A stretch of DNA of 64,000 nucleotides from Planctomycetota bacterium (GTDB taxonomy: Bacteria; Planctomycetota; B15-G4): assembly GCA_029259715.1 (NCBI GenBank), contig JAJDEP010000010.1, forward strand, positions 1 to 64,000. The letters are read 5' to 3'. This document shows positions 61,877 through 64,000 of the stretch, piece after piece (within the stretch, counting starts at the first letter, position 1; every line of letters begins with the position of its first letter). The position numbers and the translations under genes were made by a program. The notes under the pieces are model-generated. The model made no database searches and was not told the DNA's origin. It saw nothing but the letters and a program-made list of their open reading frames with translations.

Positions 61877-63301
61877 TCAGCCGTTGGCCGGTTCCACGGG
61901 CTGCTCGGCGAGCAACTCCTCGATGATGCTCTCGAACGTGGTGCGCAGCGCGTCGTACTCCACGCCGGTCGCCGGCCCTGCGAAGCCCGTGTAGACCCCG
62001 CGCACCCGTCCGTCGCCGTGCAGGAAGATGGTCGTGGGGAACGACCGGATCTTGTCGAGCAGGGGCAGCGCCTCCAGCGCCTTGGTCTTGTTGTAGAGCC
62101 CGGCCAGCAGCAGCGGGTACTCGACGCCGTGCCGGTCGGCGTAGCGGCGCACCATCTCGATGTCCCGCTCGACGTCGCCGGTCACCTCGAAGGCCAGCCC
62201 CAGGATGGAGAGGCCGCGGTCGCCGTAGCGCCGGTGCAGGTCCGCCAGGTAGAGGCTCGCGTCGTGACAGTTGGGGCACGACGATCCGAACAACTGCAGG
62301 ATGCGCGCCCGCCCCGCGAACTCGGGGTCGTCGAGCGAGCGCGGGTTGCCGTCCAGGTCGGGGAAGGCCAGGGCCTCCAACGACGCCTCACCGGTCCAGC
62401 GGGTCTGATCGAGGGCGTCGGCCATGCGCACGTGCGGGTCCTTGGTGGCCGTGAAGCCCTCGTGCCAGTGGTCGCCCGACCAGAAGTCGCCCGACAGTCG
62501 ACCGTCCTCAGCCTTCACCACGCGGAACAGGAAGACGTGGGAGGCGTCGAAGCCCATCAGCTCGAGCGTGCGCCCGCCGTCGCGGAGCCCCCCGCCGAGG
62601 AATCGGTAGTCCCCCGGGACCGTCAGGAAGGTGCCGGTGGCTGTGCCGTCGGCGGCCACGTCGAAGATGCCCACCGAGGGCTTCTCCTCGGACTCGAAGT
62701 CGACCGCCCAGCGGCCCGACCAGGCCTCCGCCGTCGCAGCGTCCACCGCTTCGTACGGCGCCCGACCGCCGCGCTCCACGAGCGCCTGGGTCGCCGCCGT
62801 GCCCGCGCCGGCCACCGCGGGATGTTCGCGGTGCACGCCCCGCGTCGGCATGCGGTGGAACTTGTCCACGCCGCGGCGGCGATACCAGATGCCGTCGGTC
62901 AGGCTGTAACCGTCGTCGGCCAGCGTCGCGGTGAGATGGGCGTCGTAGTAGGGCGCATCGAAGACGACCTGGTCCCCTTCCCTCCGCACCTGGCTGAACG
63001 ACCAGCTCTCGCCGCCCACCGAGACCGTGGCCTTCACGCCTTGCGGTGTGTGCGCCACGGCCATGTCGAACACCAACCGACCGCCGGGCGTCTCGATTCC
63101 CACCATCCACTCGCCGGGTTTCAGGGCGCCGGGTTCGTGGGCGCCGGGCTTGTGGGCGTGCTCCTCACTCCGTGACTCGGGCACGGTGGCGTCCTCCTGG
63201 CTGCCTTCGGCGGCATCGGCGGGTCCGCAAGCGACCGGGGCGAGGGAGGCGCCCAGGGCCAGGACCATCGTGATCGACCAACGTCGCACTCGGGAGTTCA
63301 T
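61877..63301 (-). CDS. Exported thioredoxin-fold protein with N-terminal beta domain
   Basis: A 474-residue predicted lipoprotein: signal and lipobox PVAC (about Cys25). Residues 60-150 and 180-290 are beta-rich (GIWYRRRGVDKFHRMP and WAVDFESEEKPSVGIFDVAADGTATGTFLTVPGDYRFL) and resemble domains found before redoxins in secreted bacterial proteins. The C-terminal thioredoxin fold has active site C-P-N-C in LQLFGSSCPNCHDAS and a cis-Pro at SFPTTIFLHGDG. It is a thiol-disulphide oxidoreductase or sensor. It precedes the SGNH-like gene by 3 bp, so it is in the same operon as the acyltransferase cassette. Confidence 0.82.
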   Translation of the reverse strand: MNSRVRRWSITMVLALGASLAPVACGPADAAEGSQEDATVPESRSEEHAHKPGAHEPGALKPGEWMVGIETPGGRLVFDMAVAHTPQGVKATVSVGGESWSFSQVRREGDQVVFDAPYYDAHLTATLADDGYSLTDGIWYRRRGVDKFHRMPTRGVHREHPAVAGAGTAATQALVERGGRAPYEAVDAATAEAWSGRWAVDFESEEKPSVGIFDVAADGTATGTFLTVPGDYRFLGGGLRDGGRTLELMGFDASHVFLFRVVKAEDGRLSGDFWSGDHWHEGFTATKDPHVRMADALDQTRWTGEASLEALAFPDLDGNPRSLDDPEFAGRARILQLFGSSCPNCHDASLYLADLHRRYGDRGLSILGLAFEVTGDVERDIEMVRRYADRHGVEYPLLLAGLYNKTKALEALPLLDKIRSFPTTIFLHGDGRVRGVYTGFAGPATGVEYDALRTTFESIIEELLAEQPVEPANG

Positions 63302-63332
63302 GGGAATGTCGGAAGGGTGATGGTTCGGCGCA

Positions 63333-63980
63333 TCATGGCATATGCCCCGGCCCCGGCCAGCCCGCGGGCGCCGGCCCGACGAATCCTCGGGCGGCGAGCG
63401 CGCGGTCGTGGGCGCGGCCCAGGAGCAGCTGCGCCGCCGCCGCCGCGCCCAGCGCGAGAGCCATGTCCCACTGCGTGTCCCAGTCGTCACCCTGGAGCGA
63501 GAGGAAGTCTTCCTTCGCGGAGTCGCTCAACACCGCCGCCCACCACTCCAACAACTCGTAGCTCACGGTGACCATGGCCGCGATGCTCAGCACGAGGAAG
63601 AACAGCCAGCGACCCGGCCGCAGCGCCGACGTGCGCAGCAACAACTCCCGGGCCAGGATCGCCGGCACGAAGCCCTGCATCACGTGGCCGAGGCGGTCGT
63701 AAGGGTTGCGCGACATCTCGAACACATCGCGCGCCCACTCGCCCAGCGGCACCTGCGCGTAGGTGTAGTGCGCGCCGTGGAGCAACACGAGCCCATGCAG
63801 GAACAGCAACCGTAGCGTCAACGCCGTGAGCGGAAAGCGCCGCCGCGTCGCCAGCAGCACGGGCAGACCGATGAGCACGGGCGCCGCCTCGAGCCACCAG
63901 ATGAAGGGGCTGTGCGGCGACCATGCCGACGCGATCACCGCCAGGACCGTCATCAACAGCAATGCGACGGGTTCGCGCAC
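63333..63980 (-). CDS. DUF2238 membrane protein (YjdF-like)
   Basis: A 215-residue protein with about 6 predicted helices. The family motif YDRLGHVMQGFVPAILARELLLR and the block YELLEWWAAVLS...FLSLQGDDWDTQWDMALALGAA are characteristic of DUF2238/YjdF inner-membrane proteins, whose function is unknown. It starts with GTG 63980, only 20 bp from the window end, so the upstream context is missing. It lies 31 bp before the thioredoxin-fold gene and may be the first gene of that operon. Confidence 0.88.
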   Translation of the reverse strand: MREPVALLLMTVLAVIASAWSPHSPFIWWLEAAPVLIGLPVLLATRRRFPLTALTLRLLFLHGLVLLHGAHYTYAQVPLGEWARDVFEMSRNPYDRLGHVMQGFVPAILARELLLRTSALRPGRWLFFLVLSIAAMVTVSYELLEWWAAVLSDSAKEDFLSLQGDDWDTQWDMALALGAAAAAQLLLGRAHDRALAARGFVGPAPAGWPGPGHMP

Positions 63981-64000
63981 TTCACCTCCGCTTCGCCATC

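Noticed and set aside
61877-63301. Another selenoprotein among the thioredoxin-fold proteins
   Set aside because: This protein has an ordinary CPNC active site with no in-frame UGA.

Overview
The window is very GC-rich DNA from a Gram-negative bacterium: it encodes a porin, many lipobox lipoproteins and a complete Mla/MCE outer-membrane lipid-transport operon. Large secreted FG-GAP/ASPIC-UnbV proteins, ECF-like sigma factors with TPR partners or extensions, a membrane-anchored Ser/Thr kinase with an extracytoplasmic sensor, and beta-propeller/di-haem proteins suggest a Planctomycetota-like lineage. That placement is inference; Myxococcota or another high-GC phylum cannot be excluded. No rRNA, tRNA, CRISPR array, transposase or integrase was seen.

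Layout. 1-3.7 kb: porin, SIMPL-domain lipoprotein, di-haem cytochrome c peroxidase. 3.8-8.2 kb (minus): DegT aminotransferase, then the translationally coupled run asnB-orn-EVE. 8.3-17.7 kb: two divergent FG-GAP lipoproteins, the minus one interrupted by an in-frame UGA, then an MBOAT O-acyltransferase and an SGNH-like esterase. 17.9-24.1 kb: small lipoprotein, thpR, an Hsp20 gene with a consensus sigma54 promoter, sdhCAB, gpmA. 24.2-30.8 kb (minus): OPT transporter, a probable structured RNA, a thioredoxin-fold lipoprotein with a UGA-encoded UxxC active site, and a sigma / zinc-finger-TPR / secreted Gly-rich protein cluster. 31-36 kb (minus): HEAT-like protein, small lipoprotein, lipid-kinase-like protein, sigma factor with a long C-terminal extension. 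36.4-43.4 kb: two tandem propeller/di-haem paralogues. 43.4-51.1 kb: rmuC, receiver protein, SRPBCC protein, MFS exporter, large secreted protein, cobalamin-binding-type radical SAM enzyme. 51.1-57 kb: a GT-C-like membrane protein and the Mla/MCE operon. 57-64 kb: PilZ-like protein, sensor kinase, a second MBOAT/SGNH-like cassette with a thioredoxin-fold protein, and a DUF2238 membrane protein.

Main discovery. Two minus-strand genes have an in-frame UGA, each followed after exactly 10 nt by a 7-8 bp stem with a 3-nt loop starting with G. This matches the geometry of a bacterial SECIS element. In the gene at 26592-27140 the UGA takes the place of the first cysteine of a thioredoxin-fold CxxC (U76-M-T-C79), which is strong evidence for a selenoprotein. 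In the gene at 8280-11360 the UGA splits an otherwise continuous FG-GAP/ASPIC/thioredoxin-fold protein. If it is decoded as selenocysteine, this would be a selenoprotein of a type I do not recognise. No selenocysteine machinery lies in the window, so the genome must be checked for selA, selB, selC and selD.

Other points of note are the consensus sigma54 promoter of hsp20, a structured RNA ending in a strong intrinsic terminator, the sigma/zf-HC2/Gly-rich secreted cluster with a recently duplicated C-terminal domain, and a leader hairpin before the first propeller gene.
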